Assembly: GCA_021323735.1 (NCBI GenBank)
Contig: JAJPKM010000038.1
Location: 62,001-126,000 of the forward strand
Reading direction: 5' to 3'
Length of the DNA: 64,000 bases
Source of the DNA: Gammaproteobacteria bacterium
GTDB lineage: Bacteria; Pseudomonadota; Gammaproteobacteria; Steroidobacterales; Steroidobacteraceae
Shown here: positions 17,206-26,021 of the stretch, one piece after another
Layout: each line of letters starts with the position of its first letter
How positions within the stretch are numbered: the stretch's first letter is position 1
Position numbers and translations under genes: made by a program
The notes under the pieces: model-generated
Database searches by the model: none
Told to the model about the DNA's origin: nothing
Seen by the model: the letters and a program-made list of their open reading frames with translations, nothing else

Positions 17206-18981
17206 CTATACATCCAACCCTATCGACCGCATCAGTTCGATGCCGTTGCTCTTGGCGACCACGCCATCGCGCAATTTGAAATCGAACTCGAGTTTTCCAT
17301 CTACCAGTTCGTCTTGAAAATGCACGTTCCTGATTGCGCCCGGCTCGAGCCCGGCGATATCCGTCAATGCCAGATCGTGAGTGCTGATTAGGCCGATCGC
17401 TCCCTTCTTGATCAATGCCCGAATGAGCCCTTGCGCCCCGGCCCGCCGATCGGCCGAATTCGTACCCTGCAGCAATTCGTCCAGCAAAAACAGCAGCGGC
17501 AGCCGGGAAGGCTCGAATAATTGGCGCAGACGCGTGATCTCGGCATAGAAACGCGAGCTGCCCTCGTGCAGCGAATCGTTGATACGGATGCTGGCGCCGA
17601 TTTGCAGCGGCGTGAGTTGCAGGGACTTGGCACGCACCGGCGCCCCGGCCATCGCAAGCACGGCATTGATTCCAATGGTGCGCAACAGGGTGCTCTTGCC
17701 CGACATATTCGAGCCGCTCACCAACAAAACCGGCGTCTCCGCGCAGATGCCCACATCGTTGCATACGCGCGCGGCGGCGGGGATCAGCGGGTGACCCAAA
17801 CCCCGCGCCTCAAATGCCGGCGGACCGTCGAGGAACCGTGGAAAAGGATCATCACAGTGCTCGTAGGCGTACTGCGCGAGTGAGATCAGCGCTTCGACCT
17901 CGCCGAGTGCGGCGAGCCAGGAGCGAACACCGGCGCCGTGGGCTCTGCGCCACCGCTCGGCGGCGAGTGCTGTTTGCAGCGGGTACATGAGCAGCAGCAT
18001 GAGTGGCGCGAGGATGGGATTGCGGCGCGACTCGACGAAATTGACGATGGTCGCGAGCTTGGAAAGCGCGGCGGACGCCCCGAGGCCATGCGACGACAAC
18101 TGGAGTTGCAGGAGCTGCAAGGGCCTGGCATCGAAGCGCTCCGCTTCGATGCGATTCAACAGGACCGACAGGCCTTTGAGGTCCTCGAAGGCGTTTTCGA
18201 CGGTGGTGATGGCCGCATGGATCGGTTTCCGCAGGAAAAACATGATGGCAATCTCCATCATGACGACGGCGAGCAGGGGGAACAGTGCTCCCCAGACGGC
18301 CCACGCGGCAACGGCCGCGATGGCGAGACCGGCGATCAGCCGGGCGCTGCTGCGAATCCACATATTATCGAGCCGGTTCGGCGCCCGGGACCATGCGTCG
18401 AGCGTGTCGGGATGCAACACGATCTTCAGGGATTCACCGTCGATCGCCATGGCTTCGCGAAACGCAAAGCGACCGCGCAGATCCGCAATGCTGGCGTGTC
18501 TTGCGCGAATCGTTTCGATGTCCGCGGGGGCGAGCAACCATTGCGCCAGAATGTTCTCTCCCATCTGCGTCCGAGCGGCGCACAGCAATTCGTACAAGCT
18601 GTCCGCGCCGAATAGGTCCAAATCATCGCCATAAATGTGGTGTCGAGCCTCGAAGCGCGTGCCCGTCGTACCCTTGCCGCTCCACTGATCCTTGATACGC
18701 GCGAGGCCGGCGCGATAGAACTGCACGGCTCGCTGCTCTCGGGTGCGGAGGCTGCGGACACGTTGGTGACAGACCAGTATGGCGATGAACCCGAGAACCG
18801 GCACGGCCAGCCACCCGCGCGATATTGAAAACGGGCCGAAGCACAGCCACGCGATGACCAGAAATGCGGCACCTAACCCGAGCCGGATGCTCTCAATGCG
18901 CGCATCCAGTACATCGTAGCGTGCGAGATGCGTGTCGTGTTCGGCCAGGCGCTGCGAATATTGTTCGGTCGGCGACATCAA
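17206..18981 (-). CDS. Membrane-anchored MutS-like ATPase
   Basis: The C-terminal third is a MutS family ATPase: Walker A GSNMSGKST at about 423-431, Walker B LFLLDELLQGTNS and a SADRRAGAQG helix after it. The N-terminal mismatch-binding domains of MutS are absent. Instead there are two pairs of predicted membrane segments (about 33-71 and 213-250), with a lever-like helical region between. This architecture occurs widely as 'MutS-related protein' of unknown role. It is convergent with dnaE2, the stops being 3 bp apart. A role in DNA repair cannot be assumed. Confidence 0.8.
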   Translation of the reverse strand: MMSPTEQYSQRLAEHDTHLARYDVLDARIESIRLGLGAAFLVIAWLCFGPFSISRGWLAVPVLGFIAILVCHQRVRSLRTREQRAVQFYRAGLARIKDQWSGKGTTGTRFEARHHIYGDDLDLFGADSLYELLCAARTQMGENILAQWLLAPADIETIRARHASIADLRGRFAFREAMAIDGESLKIVLHPDTLDAWSRAPNRLDNMWIRSSARLIAGLAIAAVAAWAVWGALFPLLAVVMMEIAIMFFLRKPIHAAITTVENAFEDLKGLSVLLNRIEAERFDARPLQLLQLQLSSHGLGASAALSKLATIVNFVESRRNPILAPLMLLLMYPLQTALAAERWRRAHGAGVRSWLAALGEVEALISLAQYAYEHCDDPFPRFLDGPPAFEARGLGHPLIPAAARVCNDVGICAETPVLLVSGSNMSGKSTLLRTIGINAVLAMAGAPVRAKSLQLTPLQIGASIRINDSLHEGSSRFYAEITRLRQLFEPSRLPLLFLLDELLQGTNSADRRAGAQGLIRALIKKGAIGLISTHDLALTDIAGLEPGAIRNVHFQDELVDGKLEFDFKLRDGVVAKSNGIELMRSIGLDV

Positions 18982-19115
18982 CAGCAGTTTGGCACATTAC
19001 CGTCCTAAGCTGCCGCTCGCCGTACTACCACCCGGCGCCGCGGCACCAATGCGCTCATCAATCGAAGCAAATGAACTTCGCGGCGGGCGTGAATTGCGCC
19101 CCCGCTCGCATATCC

Positions 19116-19430
19116 TCAGCGGGTTTTCTTCTTCTTCTTGGGAGTCTTGGCGCCTGGCTCATTCTCGTCGGGTTCGTCCGAATCGCCGTCCGTGCCGTCC
19201 TCGGCGCCCGCAATCTCGTAGTCGTCGAAATCGCTCATCAGCTCAGCGGTGCGCCGTTCTTCCATGACCCGTTCAAGACGCCGCCACGCGGGCTCCGCTC
19301 CCTTCGGGGCACGGCGCCTCTGAGAATCGACGTCGCGCATGATGTGATCCACGTCGACATCCTCGCCGCCGGGTGTGGCGTCCTCGGCGTCCTCTTCCTC
19401 GAACTCTTCCGATTCGGGTTTCTCGTTCAT
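19116..19430 (-). CDS. Small acidic protein, PA3496-family-like
   Basis: A 104-residue protein, very acidic at the N-terminus (PESEEFEEEDAEDA) and ending in a Lys/Arg tail (KTPKKKKKTR). The central WRRLERVMEERRTAELMSDFDDYEI recalls the PA3496 family of small gammaproteobacterial proteins linked to the envelope, but the match is from memory of a short motif. No signal peptide or membrane segment. It lies downstream of gspF on the same strand, about 95 bp away. Confidence 0.5.
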   Translation of the reverse strand: MNEKPESEEFEEEDAEDATPGGEDVDVDHIMRDVDSQRRRAPKGAEPAWRRLERVMEERRTAELMSDFDDYEIAGAEDGTDGDSDEPDENEPGAKTPKKKKKTR

Positions 19431-19524
19431 GCCTTGAAGCGATTAGTCGACTCACACGCGCGCGTTATAAACGGAAACGCGGCTGCCGTGCAATACCCCA
19501 CCTCTCAGTTGACAATTGGACCGA

Positions 19525-20742
19525 CTATTTGACCAAATCGTTGAGTTGGAATATCGGCAGCAACAGCGCAATCACGATGAACATCACGATGCCGCCCATG
19601 AATACCACCATCAAAGGCCCCAGCAGGTTGGTCATGTTCGACAACAGGCCATCCATCTCGCGCTCCTGATTGGTCGCGGCGCGCTCGAGCATCTTTTCCA
19701 ACTCGCCGCTGCTTTCTCCGCTGCTGATCAGATGGATCATCATCGGGGGGAAGAGCTTGCGCGCGGCGAGCGATCTGCCGATGGGCGCGCCTTCACGAAC
19801 CCGCAGCGCCGCTTCTTCGACCGCGCGTTTCATCGGCAGGTTGGTGACCACCTCGGCCGAAATTCTCAGCGCCTCGAGCACCGGCACGGCGCTGGCAGTC
19901 AAGATGCTGAAAGTGCGGGAGAATCGACCGGTATTGAGTCCGCGAATGAGTTTGCCGACCACCGGCACGCGCAGCAGAAATCGATCGAATTTCAAGCGTG
20001 CTGCCGGGCCTTTGAGCCAACGCAGGAACCCCCACGTCGCCGCGCCGAGGACCGCCAGCGCGTAGAACCAATAGTGGCGAATCAGGTCGCTCATGCCGAT
20101 GAGAACGCGCGTGGCCACCGGCAATTCCTGGTTGCTCGATTCGAACACCGCCACCACTTGCGGTACCACGTAGGCGAGCAGGAACGACACGATGCCGAAG
20201 GACAGAACCAGTAGTACGATGGGGTAGACCAGGGCATTGCTCACCTGCTGGCCCATGACTTGACGCGACTCGGTGTAGTCCGACAGCCGCTCCAGTACTT
20301 GATCCAGTTTGCCCGATTGCTCTCCGGCGGAGACCGTGGCGCGATAGATTTCCGGGAACGCCTGCGGGAAATCCCTCAAACCATCGGCCAGGGGATGCCC
20401 TTCGACCACCTTGCTGCGCACACCCAGCACGATCCGCTGCACGCGCGGCTTTTCGGTTTGCTCGGCAACCGCTTGCAGCGTTTCCTCGAGCGGCAGGCCG
20501 GATCGCAGCAGCGTGGCCAGCTGGCGCGTGAGCAGCGCCAAATCCAAACTGGATAGACCACGGCGCATGAAGCGGCGCCGGCGGCTTTGCTTCAGTTCCT
20601 GCTGCGCGGTCTCCTGGATGTCCATGGGCAGCAGCTGTTTGTCGCGCAGCAGCTGTCTGACGTGCTTGGCGGTGTCGCCCTCGATGAGGCCTTTGCGTTC
20701 GCGGCCTTGGGCATCAAGTGCCGTGTATTCAAACGCACCCAT
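19525..20742 (-). CDS. gspF: Type II secretion inner-membrane protein GspF
   Basis: GspF is the polytopic platform protein of the type II secretion system. It starts MGAFEYTALDAQGRERKG, the standard GspF/PilC N-terminus, and contains two T2SSF helical repeats (about 70-190 and 270-395), each ending in membrane segments (for example VYPIVLLVLSFGIVSFLLAYVV). Length 405 is typical. It follows gspE by 17 bp in a gspC-D-E-F block. Confidence 0.95.
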   Translation of the reverse strand: MGAFEYTALDAQGRERKGLIEGDTAKHVRQLLRDKQLLPMDIQETAQQELKQSRRRRFMRRGLSSLDLALLTRQLATLLRSGLPLEETLQAVAEQTEKPRVQRIVLGVRSKVVEGHPLADGLRDFPQAFPEIYRATVSAGEQSGKLDQVLERLSDYTESRQVMGQQVSNALVYPIVLLVLSFGIVSFLLAYVVPQVVAVFESSNQELPVATRVLIGMSDLIRHYWFYALAVLGAATWGFLRWLKGPAARLKFDRFLLRVPVVGKLIRGLNTGRFSRTFSILTASAVPVLEALRISAEVVTNLPMKRAVEEAALRVREGAPIGRSLAARKLFPPMMIHLISSGESSGELEKMLERAATNQEREMDGLLSNMTNLLGPLMVVFMGGIVMFIVIALLLPIFQLNDLVK

Positions 20743-20759
20743 TTTCCCTTAAACCTCTC

Positions 20760-22250
20760 TCAATCCTCGCGGGTAACGCGCAGCACTTCTTCCAGCGTTG
20801 TCTCGCCCGCCATCACCTTGCGGCGGCCGTCATCGCGAATGCCGGGGCTTGCGGTGCGTGCGTAGCGCTCGAGATCCTGCTCGGAGGAGCCGTCATGGAT
20901 CATGGTGCGCATGTGATCGTCGACCGCGATGAGTTCGTAGATTCCGGTACGCCCGCGGTAGCCGCTGCCCGGATCGTTGCTCGGCCGATACAACTCCACC
21001 GGGCTGCCGTCGGGGTCGAGATTCAGCAGCCGGCGCTCGTATTCGCCGGCCGTGAATTTCTCCCGGTTCGCGGGATTCAGCACCCGAACCAGGCGCTGTG
21101 CCATCACGCCGATCAAGCTCGAGGAGAGCAGGAAGGGTTCTATCCCCATGTCCCGCAAGCGGGTCACCGCGCCCACCGCCGTGTTGGTATGCAGGGTCGA
21201 GAGCACCAAGTGGCCGGTCAAACTCGCCTGCACCGCGATTTGCGCGGTTTCAAGATCGCGAATTTCGCCGACCATGACCACGTCGGGGTCTTGGCGCAGG
21301 ATGGCGCGCAAGCCGCGCGCAAAGGTCATCTCGACCTTGGTGTTCACCTGAGTTTGACCGATGCCGTCTATGTAGTATTCGATCGGGTCCTCGACCGTCA
21401 TGATGTTGCGCGTGTTGTCGTTGATGCGCTCGAGGCTGGCATACAGTGTGGTGGTTTTGCCCGAGCCGGTGGGCCCGGTCACCAGAATGATGCCGTGTGG
21501 CTTGTGGATGATCTCATCCATCGTATCTTGAGTTCGCGGATCCATCCCGAGCGAAGTCAACTCGATCCTGCCTGCCTGCTTGTCGAGCAGGCGCAGCACC
21601 ACCCGTTCGCCGTGTCCGGAGGGCAGGGTGGATACGCGGACGTCCACCGCGCGGCCGGCAATGCGCAGGGAAATTCTGCCGTCCTGCGGCAGGCGGCGCT
21701 CCGCGATATCGAGCTTCGACATCACCTTGATGCGGGAAACCACCAGCGGTGCGACGGCACGTTTGGTTTGCAGCACCTCGCGCAGCACGCCATCGACGCG
21801 AAAGCGAATGACCAGCCTGTTCTCGTAGGGCTCGATGTGGATGTCCGAGGCGTTTTCCTTCACCGCCTGGGTGAGCAGGGCGTTGATCAAGCGGATGATG
21901 GGCGCTTCATCGTCGCTTTCGAGCAAGTCGGAGGACTCGGGAATGTCTTCGGCCAGATGCGCCAGATCCGTGTTGTCGTCCAGGCCTTCCAGCATTTGCA
22001 TCGCCGCGCCGGAGCCCGCTTCGTAGGCAATGCGCAGCATCGAGTCGAATGCATCCACCGAGACCCGCTGCAGCTTCAAGGGAACCCCGACGAAGCGGCG
22101 CACCTCGGCCAGGCTCTGCGGACTCACCCCGGGCCGGCAAACCGTGTCGGCCGAACCCTCCGAGACGCCGCGAACCAAGATCCCGTGCCGCTTCGCAAAC
22201 GGAAACGACAGTTTCCGCGGCTGTTCGGGGTCTTGAAGCTCAGCGTTCAT
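20760..22250 (-). CDS. gspE: Type II secretion ATPase GspE, lacking zinc cysteines
   Basis: GspE powers pseudopilus assembly from the cytoplasm. Walker A GPTGSGKTTTLYA (about 259-267), the Asp box (TVEDPIEY), Walker B VMVGEIRDLETAQ and the His box (STLHTNTA) are all present. The usual CxxC...CxxC zinc subdomain between the His box and GYRGRTGIYEL is replaced by a segment (about 391-430) without a single Cys; the protein has only one Cys, near residue 38. It overlaps gspD by 4 bp. Confidence 0.95.
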   Translation of the reverse strand: MNAELQDPEQPRKLSFPFAKRHGILVRGVSEGSADTVCRPGVSPQSLAEVRRFVGVPLKLQRVSVDAFDSMLRIAYEAGSGAAMQMLEGLDDNTDLAHLAEDIPESSDLLESDDEAPIIRLINALLTQAVKENASDIHIEPYENRLVIRFRVDGVLREVLQTKRAVAPLVVSRIKVMSKLDIAERRLPQDGRISLRIAGRAVDVRVSTLPSGHGERVVLRLLDKQAGRIELTSLGMDPRTQDTMDEIIHKPHGIILVTGPTGSGKTTTLYASLERINDNTRNIMTVEDPIEYYIDGIGQTQVNTKVEMTFARGLRAILRQDPDVVMVGEIRDLETAQIAVQASLTGHLVLSTLHTNTAVGAVTRLRDMGIEPFLLSSSLIGVMAQRLVRVLNPANREKFTAGEYERRLLNLDPDGSPVELYRPSNDPGSGYRGRTGIYELIAVDDHMRTMIHDGSSEQDLERYARTASPGIRDDGRRKVMAGETTLEEVLRVTRED

Positions 22251-24427
22251 GGCTTGGGCGCGGCGTCAGGCTGCGGGACGGGAGGCAGCGGCGCGGTAAA
22301 CTGCGGATTGGGCCGCGCGCCTTGCGCGTTCGTCTCCGAGGGCGCCGGCGGGGGCGGCAAGGCAATCCCTGGAGGAATGGCCGGCACCACCGGCTGTTTC
22401 TGCCCGGGCAGCAGCGTGACATGTCCGCCATTGAGGTTCTGCTGACTGCGTCGCACGTCATTGTACGCCGCCTCGCTGGCGCTCTCGGTGGCATCGGCAT
22501 CGCGCATGATTCGCGGGCGGATGAAAACCACCAGATTCTTCTTCTGGCGGGAACCGCTGCGCGACTTGAACAGATTGCCGATGATGGGAATGGCCCCGAG
22601 CCCTGGTACCCGGTCCTCGCTTTCGGTCACCGTGTCCGATATGAGTCCGCCGAGCACGATGATGCCGCCGTCCTCGACCAACACGGTGGTCTTGATGGAG
22701 CGCTTGTTGGTCGAAATATCCGCTGAATCCGTCAATTTCGCGCCGGGCGCGGAGTCTTCCTGTTCGATCTTGAGCTGGACGGAGTTGCCCTCGTTGATGT
22801 GCGGCGTGACCTTCAATATCGTGCCCACCTCTTCGCGCTGAATGGTCTGGAAGGGGCTGGTCGTGCCCCCCACGGCCTGGGTCGTATTGGAGAACGATCC
22901 GGTGATCAGCGGGATCTCCTGGGTGACTTTCACCTCGGCTTCCTCGTTGTTCATCGTGATCAGCGAGGGGGTGGAGATGATGTTGCTGCTGCCGTCGCTA
23001 CGCAGCGCCTGGATGAGAGCGGCAAAACTGACGCCGTTGTTCACGACCCGGCCCACTGCGACCGTCGCGCCGGTGCCCACCGTGTTCCCGCTGATGGTGG
23101 GTGTGCCCACCACGCCGGGTACGCTCGTGGTGGTCGTGGAGGTGGTGCCCTGAGTGACACCCAGCACGGCCGTCGCCAGATCGACGATGCTCGTGCCGGT
23201 GCCGGGCAAGTTGATGATGCCGGCTGGCACGGTGCTGTTGCCCTGTCCAAACAGCAGCCACTGCACACCCAGATTCGAACTCTTGTTGACGTCGACTTCG
23301 ACGATGATGGCTTCCACCTGGACCTGCGCGCGGCGGATATCGAGCTTGTCGATGACTCCCATGAGCGACTTCATGATTTTCGGCGGCGCCGTAATGATGA
23401 GTGCATTGGTCGCGACATCGGCCCATATGGTGACGCTGGCGTCGACATTGGAGGTGCCGCCGCCGGGGGCCGGAGCGGCGACAGGCGGACCGCCTTGCGC
23501 CTTGGCGGAGGCTGTGGCCTGACCTTTGAGCTTGTCGGCAATTTTTTCCGCATCGGCATAGCGTAAATAGCGCACTTGGATGTCGCCGCCGGAGGCCACT
23601 GGAGTATCCATGTTGAATATCAGTGCCTTGAGCCGCAGACGCGCCGATCGCTCTCCGGTCAAGAGAATGCTGTTGGTACGCTCGTCGGCGACCACTTTGA
23701 TGATGGCGCCGCCGGCTTCGGCGGCCGCTCCCTGATTGAGAGAATTGACGATGCGCACCACATCGGCCGCACCGGCATTGTGCAGCGGGATGACCTCGAT
23801 GGGTTCATCGCCGCTCTCGTCCATCCGCTCGATGATGCGCACCACACGGCTCACGTTGCTGGCACGATCGGAAATAATCAGCATGTTGCCGCCGGGGTAG
23901 GCGGCCAGATGTCCATAGGGTGGGACCAGCGGCCGCAGCATCGGCACCAGTTGTGCGGCGCTCACATTCTTCAAGGTCACGATCTGCGTCACGATCTCGT
24001 CCGAGGTCGAGCTTACGTTGTTCGGCAGATCGTTGGCCGGTAGCTGCCGCAGGTCGGTGTTGGGCACGATCTTGATGACCTTGCCGGCCGGCACCGCCAC
24101 GTAGCCGTACACCTGCAGCACCGCCAGGAATGCTTCGTAAAACGCCGCCGGCGACATCGGCGTCGAGGACACCATGGTCACTTTGGCATTCACGCGCGGA
24201 TCGATGATGAAGTTCTTGCCGGTCACCTCGCCCACGGCCTGGATGATCTGGCCAAGATCCGCATCTTTGTAATTCGGCGTGATGGTTGCCCCTTCTTGGG
24301 GCTGGACCTTGGGCTGCGGCACCGCCGGCATCCCCACCGACATGAGCACGCTCGACAATGCCAATACGGCGGCATATCGACGCTTGGACGAATATTCAGT
24401 CGGCTTCACGGTCATGGGTACTCGCAT
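22247..24427 (-). CDS. gspD: Type II secretion secretin GspD
   Basis: GspD forms the outer-membrane channel. After a signal-like hydrophobic segment (residues ~17-32) come the N0 domain (ITPNYKDADLGQIIQAVGEVTGKNFI), N1-N3 repeats with ITLKN/VIPLHNA strands, then the secretin core ending with VPGLGAIPIIGNLFKSR and NLVVFIRP. The N3 region contains a long Gly/Thr/Val-rich loop (around SVPGVVGTPTISG). A Pro-rich tail follows. Length 726 is within range. Start may be ATG 24427 or 24415. Confidence 0.95.
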   Translation of the reverse strand: MRVPMTVKPTEYSSKRRYAAVLALSSVLMSVGMPAVPQPKVQPQEGATITPNYKDADLGQIIQAVGEVTGKNFIIDPRVNAKVTMVSSTPMSPAAFYEAFLAVLQVYGYVAVPAGKVIKIVPNTDLRQLPANDLPNNVSSTSDEIVTQIVTLKNVSAAQLVPMLRPLVPPYGHLAAYPGGNMLIISDRASNVSRVVRIIERMDESGDEPIEVIPLHNAGAADVVRIVNSLNQGAAAEAGGAIIKVVADERTNSILLTGERSARLRLKALIFNMDTPVASGGDIQVRYLRYADAEKIADKLKGQATASAKAQGGPPVAAPAPGGGTSNVDASVTIWADVATNALIITAPPKIMKSLMGVIDKLDIRRAQVQVEAIIVEVDVNKSSNLGVQWLLFGQGNSTVPAGIINLPGTGTSIVDLATAVLGVTQGTTSTTTTSVPGVVGTPTISGNTVGTGATVAVGRVVNNGVSFAALIQALRSDGSSNIISTPSLITMNNEEAEVKVTQEIPLITGSFSNTTQAVGGTTSPFQTIQREEVGTILKVTPHINEGNSVQLKIEQEDSAPGAKLTDSADISTNKRSIKTTVLVEDGGIIVLGGLISDTVTESEDRVPGLGAIPIIGNLFKSRSGSRQKKNLVVFIRPRIMRDADATESASEAAYNDVRRSQQNLNGGHVTLLPGQKQPVVPAIPPGIALPPPPAPSETNAQGARPNPQFTAPLPPVPQPDAAPKP

Positions 24428-24454
24428 GCTGAACGGCTTCGACCGCCGCTTCGG

Positions 24455-25435
24455 CTATTCGTTTGAATTTTCATTGGGATTGTTTGGCTGTGGATTCGGC
24501 GGCGTGGCGCTGCTGGCCGGCGGGGTGGCGCCGGTGTTCGAGTCGTTTTCCAGATCCTTGGTCGCCTGTGCCGCCACTTGTGCAATATTCAAGCTGATAT
24601 CCTGTTTCTGGCCACCGCGCTCGATGGTCACGGTCACGTGATCGGAAGTCTGAATGGTATTGAAGACTTCCTGACTTCGCTGCGGGTCATCGAGCGGTGT
24701 GCCGTTGATCGCGGTCACCAGATCCCCCGATTTCAGACCCAACTTGCCGAATATCGCGCGATTTCGCCCCGGATAGGCGCGAAAGCCGCGCAGTTTCCCC
24801 GCCGCATTGTCATAGGAAGGCACGGTGCGCATCACTTGATCGAGAATGCCGGGGTCCTGCTGCACCATGCGCCGGATGTTGTCCACGGCGGCCACCGTCC
24901 GGGGATCGCTCCCAGGGCGGCGTACGGCGGCCGCGGTGCGGGCAGTGGGTAGGAGTTGGCGCGGCAACGGCAGGGTTTCCAGCGCCCCGGCACGATCCAG
25001 GATGACGTGGTCGAGGTAAACCGAATGCAATGATGCGCCGCCGATGCGTTCGCCGACCGAGTAGACCTTCGCGGGATTGCCGGCGTCGCTGATGATGGCC
25101 ACCCCGCGTTTGGGGTTCTGGGTCGCGATTGTGCCGGCAAGCTGCAGATTGGCCGAACTTTGGGGGGCGTTTTCAGGGTCCTGGGCGGCTGGATCCGCCG
25201 CGACGACGCCGAACAAGTGGGCCGAAACGACCGTTTGTATGTCCACGGCGGTACGCTGAGCCCGCGACGGGGACGTCGCGACCACCGGCTGCGGCGACTT
25301 CAAGGGTTTGGCAAGCAGTGAATAGCCGAGCTGCATCAGCTGCAGCAGTATCAGGGCAGCCAACACCGCCGATACCAGCTTCGGGCCATGGGCTTGCAGC
25401 CGGGACAGCCATTCAACGTTGCGTGTTTCGAGCAT
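24455..25435 (-). CDS. gspC: Type II secretion inner-membrane protein GspC
   Basis: GspC links the inner platform to the GspD secretin. A short cytoplasmic N-terminus is followed by one membrane helix (about residues 19-40), an HR domain (ETVVSAHLFGV type; LAGTIATQNPKRGVAIISD) and a C-terminal PDZ domain (FGKLGLKSGDLVTAINGTPLDDP). The tail is Pro/Asn-rich. It is the first gene of the gspC-D-E-F block; gspG-M are not in the window. Confidence 0.9.
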   Translation of the reverse strand: MLETRNVEWLSRLQAHGPKLVSAVLAALILLQLMQLGYSLLAKPLKSPQPVVATSPSRAQRTAVDIQTVVSAHLFGVVAADPAAQDPENAPQSSANLQLAGTIATQNPKRGVAIISDAGNPAKVYSVGERIGGASLHSVYLDHVILDRAGALETLPLPRQLLPTARTAAAVRRPGSDPRTVAAVDNIRRMVQQDPGILDQVMRTVPSYDNAAGKLRGFRAYPGRNRAIFGKLGLKSGDLVTAINGTPLDDPQRSQEVFNTIQTSDHVTVTIERGGQKQDISLNIAQVAAQATKDLENDSNTGATPPASSATPPNPQPNNPNENSNE

Positions 25436-25699
25436 TAAATATTGGATGTCGTGACGTTAATCGCGTGCTAGGGGCCGAGCCGTCACCCGCGGTGGTAACC
25501 GTGCCGGCAATCATACGGTCTCGGTGCTTGGGCGCTCAAGCTTTTGTTTTTGCTTGTTAAAGTAAAGTGACAGCGATTGGCGACATTCCTTGCGCGATGC
25601 GGAGCAGCGAGGGAGCGGCCCCGATAGACGGATCTGTGACGTAAGGTTGATGTCCATGGCTTGTAAAGCGCTCAAACGCGCCCTATAAACTGTTAACTC

Positions 25700-26020
25700 A
25701 TGAGTGACATTGAACGCGGGCAGGATGGAACGAGCTTGATCGTCGAAGAGGCGGCGCCCAAGCTCAAGAAGCCGCCCCTTTATCAAGTAGTCCTGATCAA
25801 TGACGACTACACTCCCATGGAGTTCGTGGTCGACATTCTGCAGCGGTTCTTTGCCATGGACCGTACCAAAGCCACTCGGGTTATGCTGGAGGTCCATACC
25901 AAGGGCAAGGGAGTATGCGGCGTCTTCACTTATGAAATTGCAGAGACGAAGGTGGCTCAGGTGATCGCGTACGCGCGACAACATCAGCATCCGCTGATGG
26001 CAACGCTAGAAGAGGCGTAA
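25700..26020 (+). CDS. clpS: ClpS adaptor for ClpAP
   Basis: ClpS delivers N-degron substrates to ClpA. The conserved core YQVVLINDDYTPMEFVV contains the Asn-Asp-Asp pair that binds the substrate N-terminus, and the VHTKGKGVCGVFTYEIAE strand-loop matches the family. The first ~22 residues form the flexible tail needed for ClpA engagement. It ends one base before clpA, fitting a two-gene operon. Confidence 0.96.
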   Translation: MSDIERGQDGTSLIVEEAAPKLKKPPLYQVVLINDDYTPMEFVVDILQRFFAMDRTKATRVMLEVHTKGKGVCGVFTYEIAETKVAQVIAYARQHQHPLMATLEEA

Positions 26021-26021
26021 A

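Noticed and set aside
20718-22445. Long plus-strand frame opposite gspE
   Set aside because: Antisense shadow of a strongly conserved ATPase gene.
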